A DNA stretch of 64,000 nt from Chlorobiota bacterium. GTDB taxonomy: Bacteria; Bacteroidota; Ignavibacteria; OLB7. Below the pieces are notes generated by a model. That model was not told the origin of the DNA. It did no database searches and saw nothing but the letters and a program-made list of their open reading frames with translations. Positions 1 to 10,323 of this stretch are shown one piece after another. The position numbers were made by a program, and so were the translations under genes. How positions within the stretch are numbered: position 1 is the stretch's first letter; every line of letters starts with the position of its first letter. The stretch spans positions 1 to 64,000 of the forward strand of contig JAGWAZ010000002.1 of assembly GCA_021296135.1 (NCBI GenBank), in the 5' to 3' direction.

Positions 1-15
1 TTTCTGTTCCATTTG

Positions 16-65
16 CTGTGTCATAGTTTAATGAAGATTAACAATTATCTATGACACAGTTTTTT
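16..65 (+). terminator. Rho-independent terminator-like hairpin
   Basis: Inverted repeat ctgtgtcatag (16-26) / ctatgacacag (49-59) followed by a run of T (60-65). Confidence 0.7.
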
Positions 66-289
66 GAACACCCTCTTCCTACTCCGTGGTCCGTAATACC
101 TATTACCCATAAGGACTAAAGATGTTTCTATCGCTTTCCAGTTTTCAGTCTTTATCGTACCCATATCAAAGTTAGCGAGACACTATGAAGGGGTGGTAGG
201 ACAGATGTCCATTTTTATAGGACTTTTCCGAACTATTACAAAAAGATATAGTTGAGACTGAACGCCCGTTGGTTGGTTGTTGGTTGTCA

Positions 290-430
290 GAGGCCAAGAG
301 AATCACATCGTCCCAGCCGTAAAGGGCTGGGCTATGGAACGGCATTTACTCCCGAACGTTCGTCTACCCCTAGCCCCGGCGTTTACGCCGGGGTCACAAG
401 AGTACTCTCGATATCAACGGATCGATCCAT
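290..430. repeat. Intergenic palindromic repeat element with two hairpins
   Basis: Hairpin cccagcc-gtaaag-ggctggg (312-331) and hairpin ccccggcg-ttta-cgccgggg (374-393); the segment 380-412 recurs at 26061-26093 with one mismatch. Confidence 0.7.
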
Positions 431-452
431 TATACAGAAAATCTTTGTGCCG

Positions 453-728
453 TTATTGCAAAAGGAGTGAAAACGACACAAAAGAGAGTAGAAATAAGAT
501 GGTAGCCGAACGGGAAAATCCGGGGAGGGCGAGATATCTGACGTATGAAATGCTTGATGAGATTGCTGTTGCAACAAGGATACTGCCAGCAAAGAGCCAC
601 AGTACCCACCATGGACGATTCTTGTTCGAGCTGAGGTAGGTTCCGAGAGTTTGAATAACGTCGTTTCCGACAACGGAGTAGGATGCCAGCGTAAAACCGA
701 TAGACATGACGATTACGTTTGAATCCAT
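453..728 (-). pseudogene. Truncated membrane protein (N-terminal fragment)
   Basis: MDSNVIVMSIGFTLASYSVVGNDVIQTLGTYLSSNKNRPWWVLWLFAGSILVATAI looks like the conserved N-terminus of a larger multi-pass membrane protein; the ORF ends after 91 aa, next to the palindromic repeat. Confidence 0.5.
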
Positions 729-947
729 TCGGGAATTGTTTGGTATTGCGATTGGAATTTGCTGAGTGGCGTTTATCCCTGCTCACTTCCCCTTGCTGCG
801 TAAGGAGCAAAGATAGCCCCTCATAGCTTCTGGAGCCCATTAAATGTGGGTATTCTGCACCTTCATACTCGGATATAGCCTGAAAACAGATTAGACTGAC
901 CGACGCTTCCTTTTCCCTATATTCTCCTTGAAGTACAAATTATCAAT

Positions 948-1616
948 ATGAGCATGAGACCACGCATCTATTATTCTTCACATCATCTCTGGGCAGCCAA
1001 TCGTTGGGCTGCTGAAGCTGGGCGTATTGAGAGTTCCTTCGATGGAACTCCTCGGACCGATATTGAACACCGTTCTTACGTGACAAATACCATCTTTTCA
1101 ACTGTGGCATTTCTCGAAGCGGCGATCAACGAACTGTTCCAGGATGCCTATGAAGAACATCTTGCCTATATCGGAACGCTCGATCCCGCTGTGCGTGAGT
1201 CGATAGGGGAATTCTGGCGCATTATTGCGGAGCATAATGTTCGAGCACGCTCACGCTTCGGAACAACTGAAAAATACGAGATTGCTCTTGCATTGACCCA
1301 CAGCGAGCCGCTTGATCGGGAGGAAGAAGAGTATCAGGACGTACGTCTTGTGATTCGTATTCAGAACGCTTTGGTTCACTACAAACCGAGCAAACTGATG
1401 CAGATCGATAAATCAGGGTTCGATGAGTCTCTGCATGGTAAGTTCCCACTGAATTCGATAATGGCAAATACTGAAAACCCGTTTTTCCCCGACAAAGCAC
1501 TTGGAGCCGGATGTGCTCGGTGGGCAATTGACTCCTGTCGTCAGTTTGCTGATGCGTTCTTTCAGGCGATTGGTGTGAAACCGAATTATCAGGTGGCCGA
1601 GTTTGCTGAGAGATGA
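948..1616 (+). CDS. Hypothetical protein, possible HEPN-like domain
   Basis: 222-aa ORF; C-terminal half contains RLVIRIQNALVHYKP, compatible with the HEPN Rx4-6H motif. Confidence 0.65.
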   Translation: MSMRPRIYYSSHHLWAANRWAAEAGRIESSFDGTPRTDIEHRSYVTNTIFSTVAFLEAAINELFQDAYEEHLAYIGTLDPAVRESIGEFWRIIAEHNVRARSRFGTTEKYEIALALTHSEPLDREEEEYQDVRLVIRIQNALVHYKPSKLMQIDKSGFDESLHGKFPLNSIMANTENPFFPDKALGAGCARWAIDSCRQFADAFFQAIGVKPNYQVAEFAER

Positions 1617-1701
1617 TTTTCTGGCAACAGATCGTGCCAAGGTTCTTCTATCTCCTTTGAGCATAGCCTATGGTTTCTGAACACACTCTCTATCAATCCC
1701 C

Positions 1702-3231
1702 TTGAAGACTTCTGCGTATGTTCTTCTCTTTGCTATGCGACAGCAACTGCGACAACTATCAGGAGACACGGCGATCTATGGTCTTACAACGATCATCCAG
1801 CGTTTTCTGTCTTTTCTTCTGACTCCATTCTATACCCATTTTCTTCTTCCAGCTGAACTTGGCATCCAGGCTGATCTCTTCGTCATCATTGCGTTTCTTC
1901 TGATCCTGGCAAATGCCGGGATGGAGTCAGCCTATTTCAAGTATGATTCGGTCGCGAAGAATGATGCCGAGCGACGAACAACCTTCTGGAACGCCCTTGG
2001 TATCAACTGGAGCGTTGCCGGAGCGCTTGGTATAGTGTTCATTCTCTTCCCCGACGCCCTCAATCAGATCACCTTCATGAATCTCCCCGAGAAGTATCAC
2101 TACCTGATCCGTATAGCCGGGGTGATTATGACGCTCGATTCGATGAGCATGATCCCGCTCGGGTTACTCCGTATGCGCAGGCGAGCCTTCAAGTTCGGTG
2201 TCATCAAAATCATCACGATTCTTGTCAATGTCATCGTGAATGTCATTCTGGTTGGATTTCTTGACATGAAGCTGGAAGGAATCTTCATTGCAGGTATTCT
2301 CCAGTCGGCGGTGCAGTTTGCCTTGGTTATTCCGTTTGCTTTGTTGATGCGTCCTGTCGCATTCAATGGTGCGCTGCGTCGCCTGATGGTCCGTTTCGGT
2401 CTGCCAACCATCGGGGTTGGCCTGTCGATGGTAGCATTGCAGTTGATTGATCGACCGATCATTCGCTCCATTGCTGGACATGAAGCCCTTGGGCTTTATC
2501 AGGCAAACTATCGTCTTGGCATTGTGATGATTGTTTTTGTCTCGATCTTCGAGTTTGCCTGGCGACCTTTCTTTCTTCAACAGGCATCGAAGGAGAACGC
2601 ACAGAGGCTATATGCCAGAGTCTTTACATACTTCAATCTCATTGCTGGGATGATCCTTCTGGCCGTTGCATTCTTCATTCCTGATATTGCGGCCTTCCCG
2701 ATACCATTCACAGACGCGACCTTTATCAACTCAATGTATTGGGAGGGATTGGGAATCGTACCAATTATTCTTGGAGCCTATCTCTTCAATGGTTGGTACA
2801 CAAACTTTATTGTCGGCGTCTACATTGAAAAGAGGACAAGTTCTCTTCTCTGGATTACACTCGCAGGCGCAGCGATTGAAGCTCTCCTTTGTTTTGCTTT
2901 GGTGCCGGTTATCGGAATTTATGGCGGCGCCTGGGCAACATTCAGCGCCTATGCCCTGATGGCCTTCGGGCTCTACTTCGACATCCGCCGATTCTATCCA
3001 ATTCCCTACGAGTGGGGGAGAGTGTTACTGATTTTGCTTGGTGCCGGAGGATTGTTGGCTGCTAACCTGCTTCTGATCGACATCGGCGACCTCTCTGCGG
3101 AAGCATTCTTCCTGCGTCTGCTTCTTCTGGCCGGGATGCCCCTCTGGCTGTGGATCACTGGCTTTTTCACACGGTCAGAGAGAGCAGAAATGAAGCATCT
3201 GTTTGGGATGATGAAACAGGGGGGAAGATAA
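1702..3231 (+). CDS. Oligosaccharide flippase / polysaccharide biosynthesis (Wzx/MATE-like) membrane protein
   Basis: 509-aa multi-TM protein with N-terminal GDTAIYGLTTIIQRFLSFLLTPFYTHFLLPAELG typical of Wzx-like flippases. Confidence 0.85.
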   Translation: MKTSAYVLLFAMRQQLRQLSGDTAIYGLTTIIQRFLSFLLTPFYTHFLLPAELGIQADLFVIIAFLLILANAGMESAYFKYDSVAKNDAERRTTFWNALGINWSVAGALGIVFILFPDALNQITFMNLPEKYHYLIRIAGVIMTLDSMSMIPLGLLRMRRRAFKFGVIKIITILVNVIVNVILVGFLDMKLEGIFIAGILQSAVQFALVIPFALLMRPVAFNGALRRLMVRFGLPTIGVGLSMVALQLIDRPIIRSIAGHEALGLYQANYRLGIVMIVFVSIFEFAWRPFFLQQASKENAQRLYARVFTYFNLIAGMILLAVAFFIPDIAAFPIPFTDATFINSMYWEGLGIVPIILGAYLFNGWYTNFIVGVYIEKRTSSLLWITLAGAAIEALLCFALVPVIGIYGGAWATFSAYALMAFGLYFDIRRFYPIPYEWGRVLLILLGAGGLLAANLLLIDIGDLSAEAFFLRLLLLAGMPLWLWITGFFTRSERAEMKHLFGMMKQGGR

Positions 3232-4106
3232 TGTTCTGGAAGCGTCGGAAGGTAGGGGTGAACGTTCAAGGGGCAGGAGTGCTGATTCTGATCACAGGCC
3301 TTATTGCCTTTGTAGCTTTTGCTCTTGCCCGATCGTTCGGATTTGCCTTTACCTCGCTGTGGGTTGGACCATTCTTCTACGGAGCGCTCTTACTTGGTAC
3401 TCTCCTGACGGTCCCTCTTTTTGATCGAATGCCGGTCGATTGGGTCGGTTTAGGAGTTCATCGCTGGGTTGGAAGAGAAATCGGATGGGGCATAGGGCTT
3501 GGCCTTGGTATGGCGACGTTCGCCTGGGTGCCGTCAGCCCTTTTGGGGACGGTTGAGTTCAGAGGAATTGAGCAGTCTTCAACGCTCCTCTATTGGTTTG
3601 TTTTCATTCTTATCGGTGCGACTGGGGAGGAACTTCTATTCCGAGGGTATCTTTTCCAGCGCGGGATTGAGGTGTTTGGCGTTCTGATTGCAACCCTCCT
3701 TTTTTCCGCTGGGTTTGCTTTGGCACATCTTGGTAATCCAGAGCTTTCGTGGCTTTCACTTATTAATACCTTCATCGCCGGAATATTCTTCTCTGCCTGC
3801 TATCTGGTAACAGAGGGGTTATGGTTGCCAATTGCTGCTCACGTTGCCTGGAACTGTATGCTATCTCTCGTGCTTGGCCTGCCAACAAGTGGCTTGATCT
3901 TCGAAGAGTCCTTGTTCCGTACAGGAGTTGAGGACCATTGTTTCCTGACCGGCGGTTCGTTTGGCCCCGAAGGTGGGATCGGAGCGACAGTTGCGTTGCT
4001 TCTGGGTGGAGCGATTCTCTATATTATTCCTGGTATCAGGATTGCTCCCTGGAGTTATGCACGTTCCTTCTGGGCGATATACAGGCAAAGGGGGGGAGAA
4101 CATTAG
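3231..4106 (+). CDS. CPBP family intramembrane metalloprotease
   Basis: EELLFRGYLFQR motif and a later TEGLWLPIAAHVAWN motif; ATG at 3231 overlaps the upstream stop (TAATG). Confidence 0.9.
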   Translation: MFWKRRKVGVNVQGAGVLILITGLIAFVAFALARSFGFAFTSLWVGPFFYGALLLGTLLTVPLFDRMPVDWVGLGVHRWVGREIGWGIGLGLGMATFAWVPSALLGTVEFRGIEQSSTLLYWFVFILIGATGEELLFRGYLFQRGIEVFGVLIATLLFSAGFALAHLGNPELSWLSLINTFIAGIFFSACYLVTEGLWLPIAAHVAWNCMLSLVLGLPTSGLIFEESLFRTGVEDHCFLTGGSFGPEGGIGATVALLLGGAILYIIPGIRIAPWSYARSFWAIYRQRGGEH

Positions 4107-4245
4107 CGTGGTAGCCTCACATCCTGCAAGAAGTTTGGCATATCATGGTGAGCAAACCATTTGAGGGGATATTGGTCTACGCCAACGCCTTTACAGATAA
4201 ATAAAATGGAGAGATGTACCCTGGCTCAACTAACAGGAGAAACCG

Positions 4246-5454
4246 ATGAAAAGAACGTACAGCGCGGCGATTACAGCCATTTTCGCACTTGTGATGTTAT
4301 TTGGTCTTGGTCTTCCGCATTCGACACAAGCCCAGTGGATTCTGCTTGAAGATACTGCCCATCGTATGGTTCAGGAAGGGCTTGATGAGATGTACAATCT
4401 GAACCACAGCAAGGCCAACAAGATTTTTACATCGTTGTCAAAAATGATACCGGGGCATCCTGCTGGACCTTTCCTTCTTGGATTGAACGATTGGTGGCGT
4501 ATCAAACCGAATATTGCGGACAAGGCCGCAGTCGACAAGTACTCGAAATCGTTCAATGCCCATATGAACAGGTCGATTGTTATTTGCGATTCGTTGCTCA
4601 AAGAAAATCCGTTTGACATTGCCGGACTCTTCTTCAAGGGAGCCGCCTATGGCTATCGGGCGCGACTGAAATCTTCTGATTTACGAGCGAAGTCAGTGAC
4701 AACATGGGTGGGGGTGTTGAAGGATGCCCATGAGGGACGGAAGATGCTTCTGGAGTGTCAGCGTTTGGCCCCAGGCAATAGCGACGTACTTCTCGGTTCA
4801 GGACTGATACTCTACTGGTCAGAAGAGATCTTGAACAAGGTTCCAGGCTTAAAGACGTTGACATTGCCACCGGGTGACAAGCAGATCGGAATTCAGATGA
4901 TCCGTATATCAGCTACAAAAGCTCTCTACACAAAAGTAGAAGCGAAGTATGCGTTGCTTGAGATTATGGCTAACAACGAGAAGGACTGGGCACAAGCCCT
5001 GAACCTTTCCAAGGAGCTCTATTCGAAGTACCCGAACAATCCGGACTTTCACAAGTATTATGCTCGTGCCCTCTATTACAGAGGAAAGTTTCAGGAGTCG
5101 GATAACAAATGGCGAAAGTTGATGAAGCGTGTCAAGGCGCGTCAGTTTGGATATGAGCTTTCGTTTGTCAGGCAGGGATTATACTACCTGGGTGATATTC
5201 AGTTGCGGAAAGCAAATCCTGATCCAGCCGAGGCGGTGAGAATCCTGAAGGAGGCAATCAAAGTGAACAAGCGGTTGGATGAGGAAGATTCCGGTTACTA
5301 TGTTGCTGCAATTCTTCGCCTTGGAAACGCGTATGACAAGCTTGGAAAACGGGCCGAGGCAGAGAGACAATACAAGAAAGTACTTTCGCTTGATGATGTC
5401 AATAATCAATATCATAGCAAAGCACGAGAGTTCCTGGAAAAACCATATAGTTAA
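4246..5454 (+). CDS. Tetratricopeptide repeat protein, exported
   Basis: Signal peptide-like N-terminus (MKRTYSAAITAIFALVMLFGLGLPHSTQAQ) and C-terminal TPR-like repeats (LRLGNAYDKLGKRAEAERQYKKVLSLD). Confidence 0.8.
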   Translation: MKRTYSAAITAIFALVMLFGLGLPHSTQAQWILLEDTAHRMVQEGLDEMYNLNHSKANKIFTSLSKMIPGHPAGPFLLGLNDWWRIKPNIADKAAVDKYSKSFNAHMNRSIVICDSLLKENPFDIAGLFFKGAAYGYRARLKSSDLRAKSVTTWVGVLKDAHEGRKMLLECQRLAPGNSDVLLGSGLILYWSEEILNKVPGLKTLTLPPGDKQIGIQMIRISATKALYTKVEAKYALLEIMANNEKDWAQALNLSKELYSKYPNNPDFHKYYARALYYRGKFQESDNKWRKLMKRVKARQFGYELSFVRQGLYYLGDIQLRKANPDPAEAVRILKEAIKVNKRLDEEDSGYYVAAILRLGNAYDKLGKRAEAERQYKKVLSLDDVNNQYHSKAREFLEKPYS

Positions 5455-5574
5455 TCATAGTCGCTGGTTTCGGTGGTTCAATGTTGAACGGTTGGCCAAT
5501 GTAACCGGCAATAGATCCAGGGCTCTCGGGATTTTTCCCAATGATGAATTGATCTTCAGAGGAATTATAGAGTA

Positions 5575-5622
5575 GCAAAGAGAAGCCCTGCCGAAATCAA
5601 ATTCGGGAGGGCTTCTCTTTGC
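5575..5622. terminator. Bidirectional intrinsic terminator between convergent genes
   Basis: Long inverted repeat gcaaagagaagccct ... agggcttctctttgc with inner ccgaa/ttcgg arms, between the TPR gene (+) and the rhodanese gene (-). Confidence 0.85.
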
Positions 5623-5667
5623 AGATTCAAATCTTATGCAAGGGAATCAACTCCATCATCCCTCGAC

Positions 5668-6141
5668 TCACAATCCAGCCTGGCTGGTTGCGTTCTCATT
5701 CCACTCGAGCCATCCGCCACGAAAGACCATGACGTTTGTATAGCCATCCTTCAGAACCTTGCGTGCAGCACGCGGAGCGGCTGAGCATCGCGGTCCACCA
5801 CAATAGAAGACCATAGCGACATCTTTATCCTCAGGGAGAGTAAAGTGTGAGAAGAGAACCGCTCCCTCGATGTGTCCTTTGTTGTAGGACTCTTCGCCAC
5901 GAGCATCGATAACGTACACGTTTTCTTCCATCAGTTGGAGTAGCTGATCGTACGTAATTGAGGAGAACTGGATTTCCTCGCTCTTCTCTTCAGATTTCTT
6001 TTGCTTACTGCCTTTACATTTCTTCGCGCATTTGCTTGCAGATTTCTTGCTTGAGCAGCTTCCACCTGCTTGAGCTTGGAGCGCCTCAGCACTGAAAAAC
6101 AACGCAAATGCGGCCGCGAATGGGATCAATCGTTTAATCAT
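5668..6141 (-). CDS. Rhodanese-like domain protein, exported, with Cys/Lys-rich linker
   Basis: Signal peptide, SCSSKKSASKCAKKCKGSKQKKSEEKSEE linker, then rhodanese domain with VIDARGEESYNKGHIEGAV and active-site-like YCGGPRCSAAPRAA. Confidence 0.85.
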   Translation of the reverse strand: MIKRLIPFAAAFALFFSAEALQAQAGGSCSSKKSASKCAKKCKGSKQKKSEEKSEEIQFSSITYDQLLQLMEENVYVIDARGEESYNKGHIEGAVLFSHFTLPEDKDVAMVFYCGGPRCSAAPRAARKVLKDGYTNVMVFRGGWLEWNENATSQAGL

Positions 6142-6270
6142 GGTAAACCCTCATTATGTTATGATGAAAAAAAACGGTGTTTTTCTGATAAATTCTAGAC
6201 GGTAACCTGACTTTCAGATTGTCTGAAATTTTACTTGATTGACGTTATAACCGGATAATTGTTCCGTCGG

Positions 6271-6654
6271 TCAGGATTCAATCGATGTGTGGAGTGCAAT
6301 TTCCTCAAGGACCGAACTGACGCGAAGGCAGCGATCAAGCTCTCCCTCAAAGACAGAAGCAAGGCCACGAGAGTCGACTTCCATGGCAATCTGCTCAGCT
6401 TCAGATGGAGGACAATCAATTGCTTTCATCAATTGGTGAATCACTTCATCGAACGTGTGGATTTCATCGTTGTAGAGGATCACTTTGGCTGGAAAGCCAA
6501 TTAAAGTATCCTCAGCAACCATTACATCTTTATCAGGAGATTCGATGATAGTAGAACCGGGCAACACTGCAGTTTTGGCAGGTGAGTTTGCCTCAGCAAT
6601 TGTGCCGAAAAAACCTCTCAGTCGGCTTAATTGTTTTCTAAGTCTATCAAACAT
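6271..6654 (-). CDS. clpS: ATP-dependent Clp protease adaptor ClpS
   Basis: AKVILYNDEIHTFDEVIHQLMKAIDCPPSEAEQIAMEVDSRGLASVFEGELDRC matches the ClpS core. Confidence 0.88.
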   Translation of the reverse strand: MFDRLRKQLSRLRGFFGTIAEANSPAKTAVLPGSTIIESPDKDVMVAEDTLIGFPAKVILYNDEIHTFDEVIHQLMKAIDCPPSEAEQIAMEVDSRGLASVFEGELDRCLRVSSVLEEIALHTSIES

Positions 6655-6718
6655 GTTTATAAAATACTTTCTGTAGATGGATGAAACAAGAGCGAGGCCT
6701 ACAAGGTTTCCATAGATG

Positions 6719-8077
6719 CTATGGAGCTACAAATTTATAAACAACGCTATTTTTTTCATCGCTGACAAAAAATGTCTTACCCTCCTTACTCCAGGTAATT
6801 CCGACTGGCCGACCCCAGAAATCTCCCTTTTCATCAATCCATCCACTGATAAAATCTGCTTGATATGGGTCTGTTCCATCGTTGTTGCTCCGAACTCTAA
6901 CAACCTTGAATCCCGTGCGTAGTTCGTTAGGACGACTGACAGCACTGATCACGTAGCCTTTATAGACGATAATCATTGCATTCTTCCATTCAGGGCCGAG
7001 AGCATCGTTCGTATAAAAGCGCATATCGGTTGGAAGAGAGTATGGTTGTAGCTCAATAACAGGGGCCTTTGGATTTTCCGGTAGCCTGGGGTCGGTATCC
7101 TTGTAATCGCTGAATTTCGGGTTTCGATAATTCTGCGAGTAGTAATAGGGATGTCCGTAGTATTGGGCCGAATGTTCTCCTGTAAGAATATTGACTTCTT
7201 CGGGTGCTAATTGTTCTGCGAGGTCGTCCATTCCTTGATCAATACCCCACACATCTCCTGTTACCGGATGGATGTCCATACCCATCGTATTGCGAAGACC
7301 TACTTTGAACAGACGTTTCGGGCGCTCACCTTCTTTCTTCATACGCAGGATGATTGCATGATCTCTGTCCCGTTCCTCACCATTGGCATTGGTTGCACCA
7401 ACACTGATATAGAAACTATTGTCGGAAGGGCGATAGCGAATCGTCCGTGTGTAGAAGTCTCCTCCCTTTTTAATTCCATCGGTTAACTGTGTGCTTGTTC
7501 CTTCGATTGAGGTTGGAGAGGAAAAGTCAAAACGGTAAACGTGAGTCTCGTCGGTATAGTAAAGCGAACCGTCAACAAACTCCATTCCGTGGGGAGTTGC
7601 CAGACCATCAGCTATAATGGTTGGTGAACCCCCTTTAGGGATGGCAAGTATCCTTCCTCCTTCAATATCACTCACGAAAAGGGTGCCATCATCACGTAAG
7701 ACAAGGCCACTTGGTTTACCGAGATTCCAGGCGTAGACTTCAGCGCTGAAGCCCGAAGGGAGATAAAGCTTTCGAGGCTGCTTTAAGGCTGCAACCTCCA
7801 GGCCTGCTGCATCGGGCACCTGAACGAGGACCGAATCCATACTCGGCAGAAACTCAACGGTTGCGAGTTTTATGACACCGTTCTCTTTGTAGTCGGCATA
7901 GTCAATCCAGGATCTCAGCTCACCCGAAAGAGTGAGCGTGTCACGTTGAAGAGCTTGTGGCTTCTTCTGATTGTAGAAGATCGATGTGAATCTACTACAG
8001 GAGATTGTGGTCAGTGAGACCGTTGAGAGCAGAATGATAAATGAGAATCGTGCAGTGCGTGAAGATTGGTCAACCAT
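6719..8077 (-). CDS. PQQ-dependent sugar dehydrogenase / sorbosone dehydrogenase-like beta-propeller protein
   Basis: LYLPSGFSAEVYAWNLGKPSGLVLRDDGTLFVSD, LRNTMGMDIHPVTGDVWGIDQGMDDLAEQLAPEEVN and GRPVGITWSKEGKTFFVSDEKN; start placed at the internal Met preceding a hydrophobic signal. Confidence 0.8.
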   Translation of the reverse strand: MVDQSSRTARFSFIILLSTVSLTTISCSRFTSIFYNQKKPQALQRDTLTLSGELRSWIDYADYKENGVIKLATVEFLPSMDSVLVQVPDAAGLEVAALKQPRKLYLPSGFSAEVYAWNLGKPSGLVLRDDGTLFVSDIEGGRILAIPKGGSPTIIADGLATPHGMEFVDGSLYYTDETHVYRFDFSSPTSIEGTSTQLTDGIKKGGDFYTRTIRYRPSDNSFYISVGATNANGEERDRDHAIILRMKKEGERPKRLFKVGLRNTMGMDIHPVTGDVWGIDQGMDDLAEQLAPEEVNILTGEHSAQYYGHPYYYSQNYRNPKFSDYKDTDPRLPENPKAPVIELQPYSLPTDMRFYTNDALGPEWKNAMIIVYKGYVISAVSRPNELRTGFKVVRVRSNNDGTDPYQADFISGWIDEKGDFWGRPVGITWSKEGKTFFVSDEKNSVVYKFVAP

Positions 8078-8210
8078 AACCTTCCTTGTGAGTTTGTCCT
8101 CGATACTATAATCCCGGACAAATCTACTGATTTTGATTGAACAGATACACAGCCGTACTTTCCAGCTTTCCAAGATGAGAATTGAGACTCACAAACGTTA
8201 AAAGAAACGA

Positions 8211-9884
8211 ATGAATGGTGAAACTGCCACGCGGTTGGTCCGTGCTCCAAGGGGAACCACATTGACCTGCAAGAACTGGCAAATCGAGGCAGCCTATCGT
8301 ATGATTCAGCACAACCTTGATCCCGAGGTTGCCGAAAAGCCTGATGAATTGATCGTCTATGGAGGCTACGGGAAAGCAGCTCGAAACTGGGAAGCATTTG
8401 ATGCGATTCTTGCGGCCCTCGAACGACTTGAGCCTGACGAGACTCTCCTCGTTCAATCTGGCAAACCGGTCGGGGTTGTTCCCACAGACTCTAATGCTCC
8501 TCGTGTTCTGATCGCTAACAGCAACCTTGTGCCCAAGTGGGCAACCTGGGAGGAGTTTCGGAAACTTGACGAAGCAGGGCTGATGATGTACGGACAGATG
8601 ACCGCAGGGAGTTGGATCTATATCGGAACGCAGGGGATTTTGCAGGGGACATATGAGACCTTTGCTGCCTGTGCAAAAGAACATTTTGGAAGTACCCTTG
8701 CGGGAAGGCTGGTAGTTACCGCTGGCCTTGGTGGGATGGGTGGAGCACAGCCGCTGGCTGTTGCTATGAATTCCGGTGCAGCTCTCTGCATCGAAGTTGA
8801 TGAAAGCCGTATCGACAAACGGATTCATGACCGGTATTGTGACCGTAAAACCAGTGATCTCGATGAGGCTCTTGAGTGGCTGAATGAGGCGCGTGCAAAC
8901 GGCAAGGGGCTTTCGGTTGGATTGCTCGGTAATGCTGCGGAGGTCTTGCCAGAGCTTGTTCGCAAAGGCATCACGCCAGACGTTGTGACCGATCAGACTT
9001 CAGCCCATGATCCCCTCCATGGATATTATCCGGCTGGCTTGACTAAAGAGGAAGGGGACGCTTTGCGACAGAGTGATTCCGATCAATATTTGCGCAGGGC
9101 AGGAGAATCAATCCTTGCCCATGTTGAGGCGATGGTTGCGATGAAGGATAGTGGTGCCGTTGCCTTTGACTATGGGAACAACATTCGGGCTGAAGCTGAG
9201 AAGGCGGGTTTCACTCGCGCTTTTGAAATTCCGGGATTTGTTCCGGAGTATATCCGACCTCTCTTTTGTGATGGAAAGGGACCATTTCGTTGGGTTGCTC
9301 TTTCCGGCGATCCTGAGGATATCTATGCAACCGATCGTGCTATCATGGAGCTTTTTCCCCATGATGAACCACTTTATCGATGGTTAACGATGGCAGCCGA
9401 GCGGATTGCATGGCAGGGATTGCCGTCACGTATCTGCTGGTTGGGTTACGGAGATCGTGCCAAAGCCGGGCGACTCTTTAACGATATGGTAAAGGATGGT
9501 CGAGTCTCTGCACCGATTGTGATCGGTCGTGATCACCTCGATTGCGGCTCGGTCGCCAGTCCGAACCGTGAGACTGAGGGGATGAAGGATGGATCGGATG
9601 CTGTCAGCGATTGGCCAATGCTGAACTTTGCTCTTAACGCAATTGGGGGGGCTACCTGGGTCTCATTCCATCATGGTGGTGGAGTTGGAATCGGATACTC
9701 GCAACATGCTGGGATGGTTGTTGTTGCTGACGGAACTGACGAAGCGGCTGCTCGTCTTGAGCGCGTTCTTACCTACGACCCTGCAATGGGAATCTTCCGT
9801 CATGCCGATGCAGGATATGACAGGGCAATTGACAACGCACAGAAGTTTAAAGTGGACGTACCAATGTTGAAGGGGAAAGAGTGA
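8211..9884 (+). CDS. hutU: Urocanate hydratase
   Basis: 557 aa; [45 protein letters not shown] and [21 protein letters not shown] motifs. Confidence 0.97.
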   Translation: MNGETATRLVRAPRGTTLTCKNWQIEAAYRMIQHNLDPEVAEKPDELIVYGGYGKAARNWEAFDAILAALERLEPDETLLVQSGKPVGVVPTDSNAPRVLIANSNLVPKWATWEEFRKLDEAGLMMYGQMTAGSWIYIGTQGILQGTYETFAACAKEHFGSTLAGRLVVTAGLGGMGGAQPLAVAMNSGAALCIEVDESRIDKRIHDRYCDRKTSDLDEALEWLNEARANGKGLSVGLLGNAAEVLPELVRKGITPDVVTDQTSAHDPLHGYYPAGLTKEEGDALRQSDSDQYLRRAGESILAHVEAMVAMKDSGAVAFDYGNNIRAEAEKAGFTRAFEIPGFVPEYIRPLFCDGKGPFRWVALSGDPEDIYATDRAIMELFPHDEPLYRWLTMAAERIAWQGLPSRICWLGYGDRAKAGRLFNDMVKDGRVSAPIVIGRDHLDCGSVASPNRETEGMKDGSDAVSDWPMLNFALNAIGGATWVSFHHGGGVGIGYSQHAGMVVVADGTDEAAARLERVLTYDPAMGIFRHADAGYDRAIDNAQKFKVDVPMLKGKE

Positions 9885-10323
9885 GGATGACAAAATCCCT
9901 ATGCGCTGTCTGAAGAACGAAGGAAGAGCAGAGAATACCTGATTGACTCGAAAGATGCAGTCATGGATCTTCTGGAGATGGAGTCGATGCTCGATCTGTT
10001 CAGCAAAGCTGACAGCCTTGCAGGATATTTCGCCAATTAGCGGGTATCTCTTCTTTCTCGTTATTATCTCTGGGTTTGTAATACGAAGTCAGCAGTTGAT
10101 TGAGGAGCTTGGAAGAGAAGCGCGTGCTGAAAATGGTGACTGGGTGCTAATTCATCGTGACAGACCAATAGAAGTTTCGAAAGCCTGAACAGAAAAGTGA
10201 AAAATTTTCTGTTCGGCCTTATCCTGTTCCTTATCTTTCAATTTGACAAGATCAGGACTCTTTGTCCGATGTCTTGTCTTTATTCTTAAAGACAAAACCA
10301 CCATTTACTTTACAAACGGGCGT

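Noticed and set aside
277-639. 120-aa plus-strand ORF
   Set aside because: Runs through the palindromic repeat and antisense to the truncated membrane-protein gene; reads as translated repeat rather than a real gene.
8124-8828. 234-aa minus-strand ORF
   Set aside because: Antisense to hutU, which has unmistakable motifs; no protein-like character.
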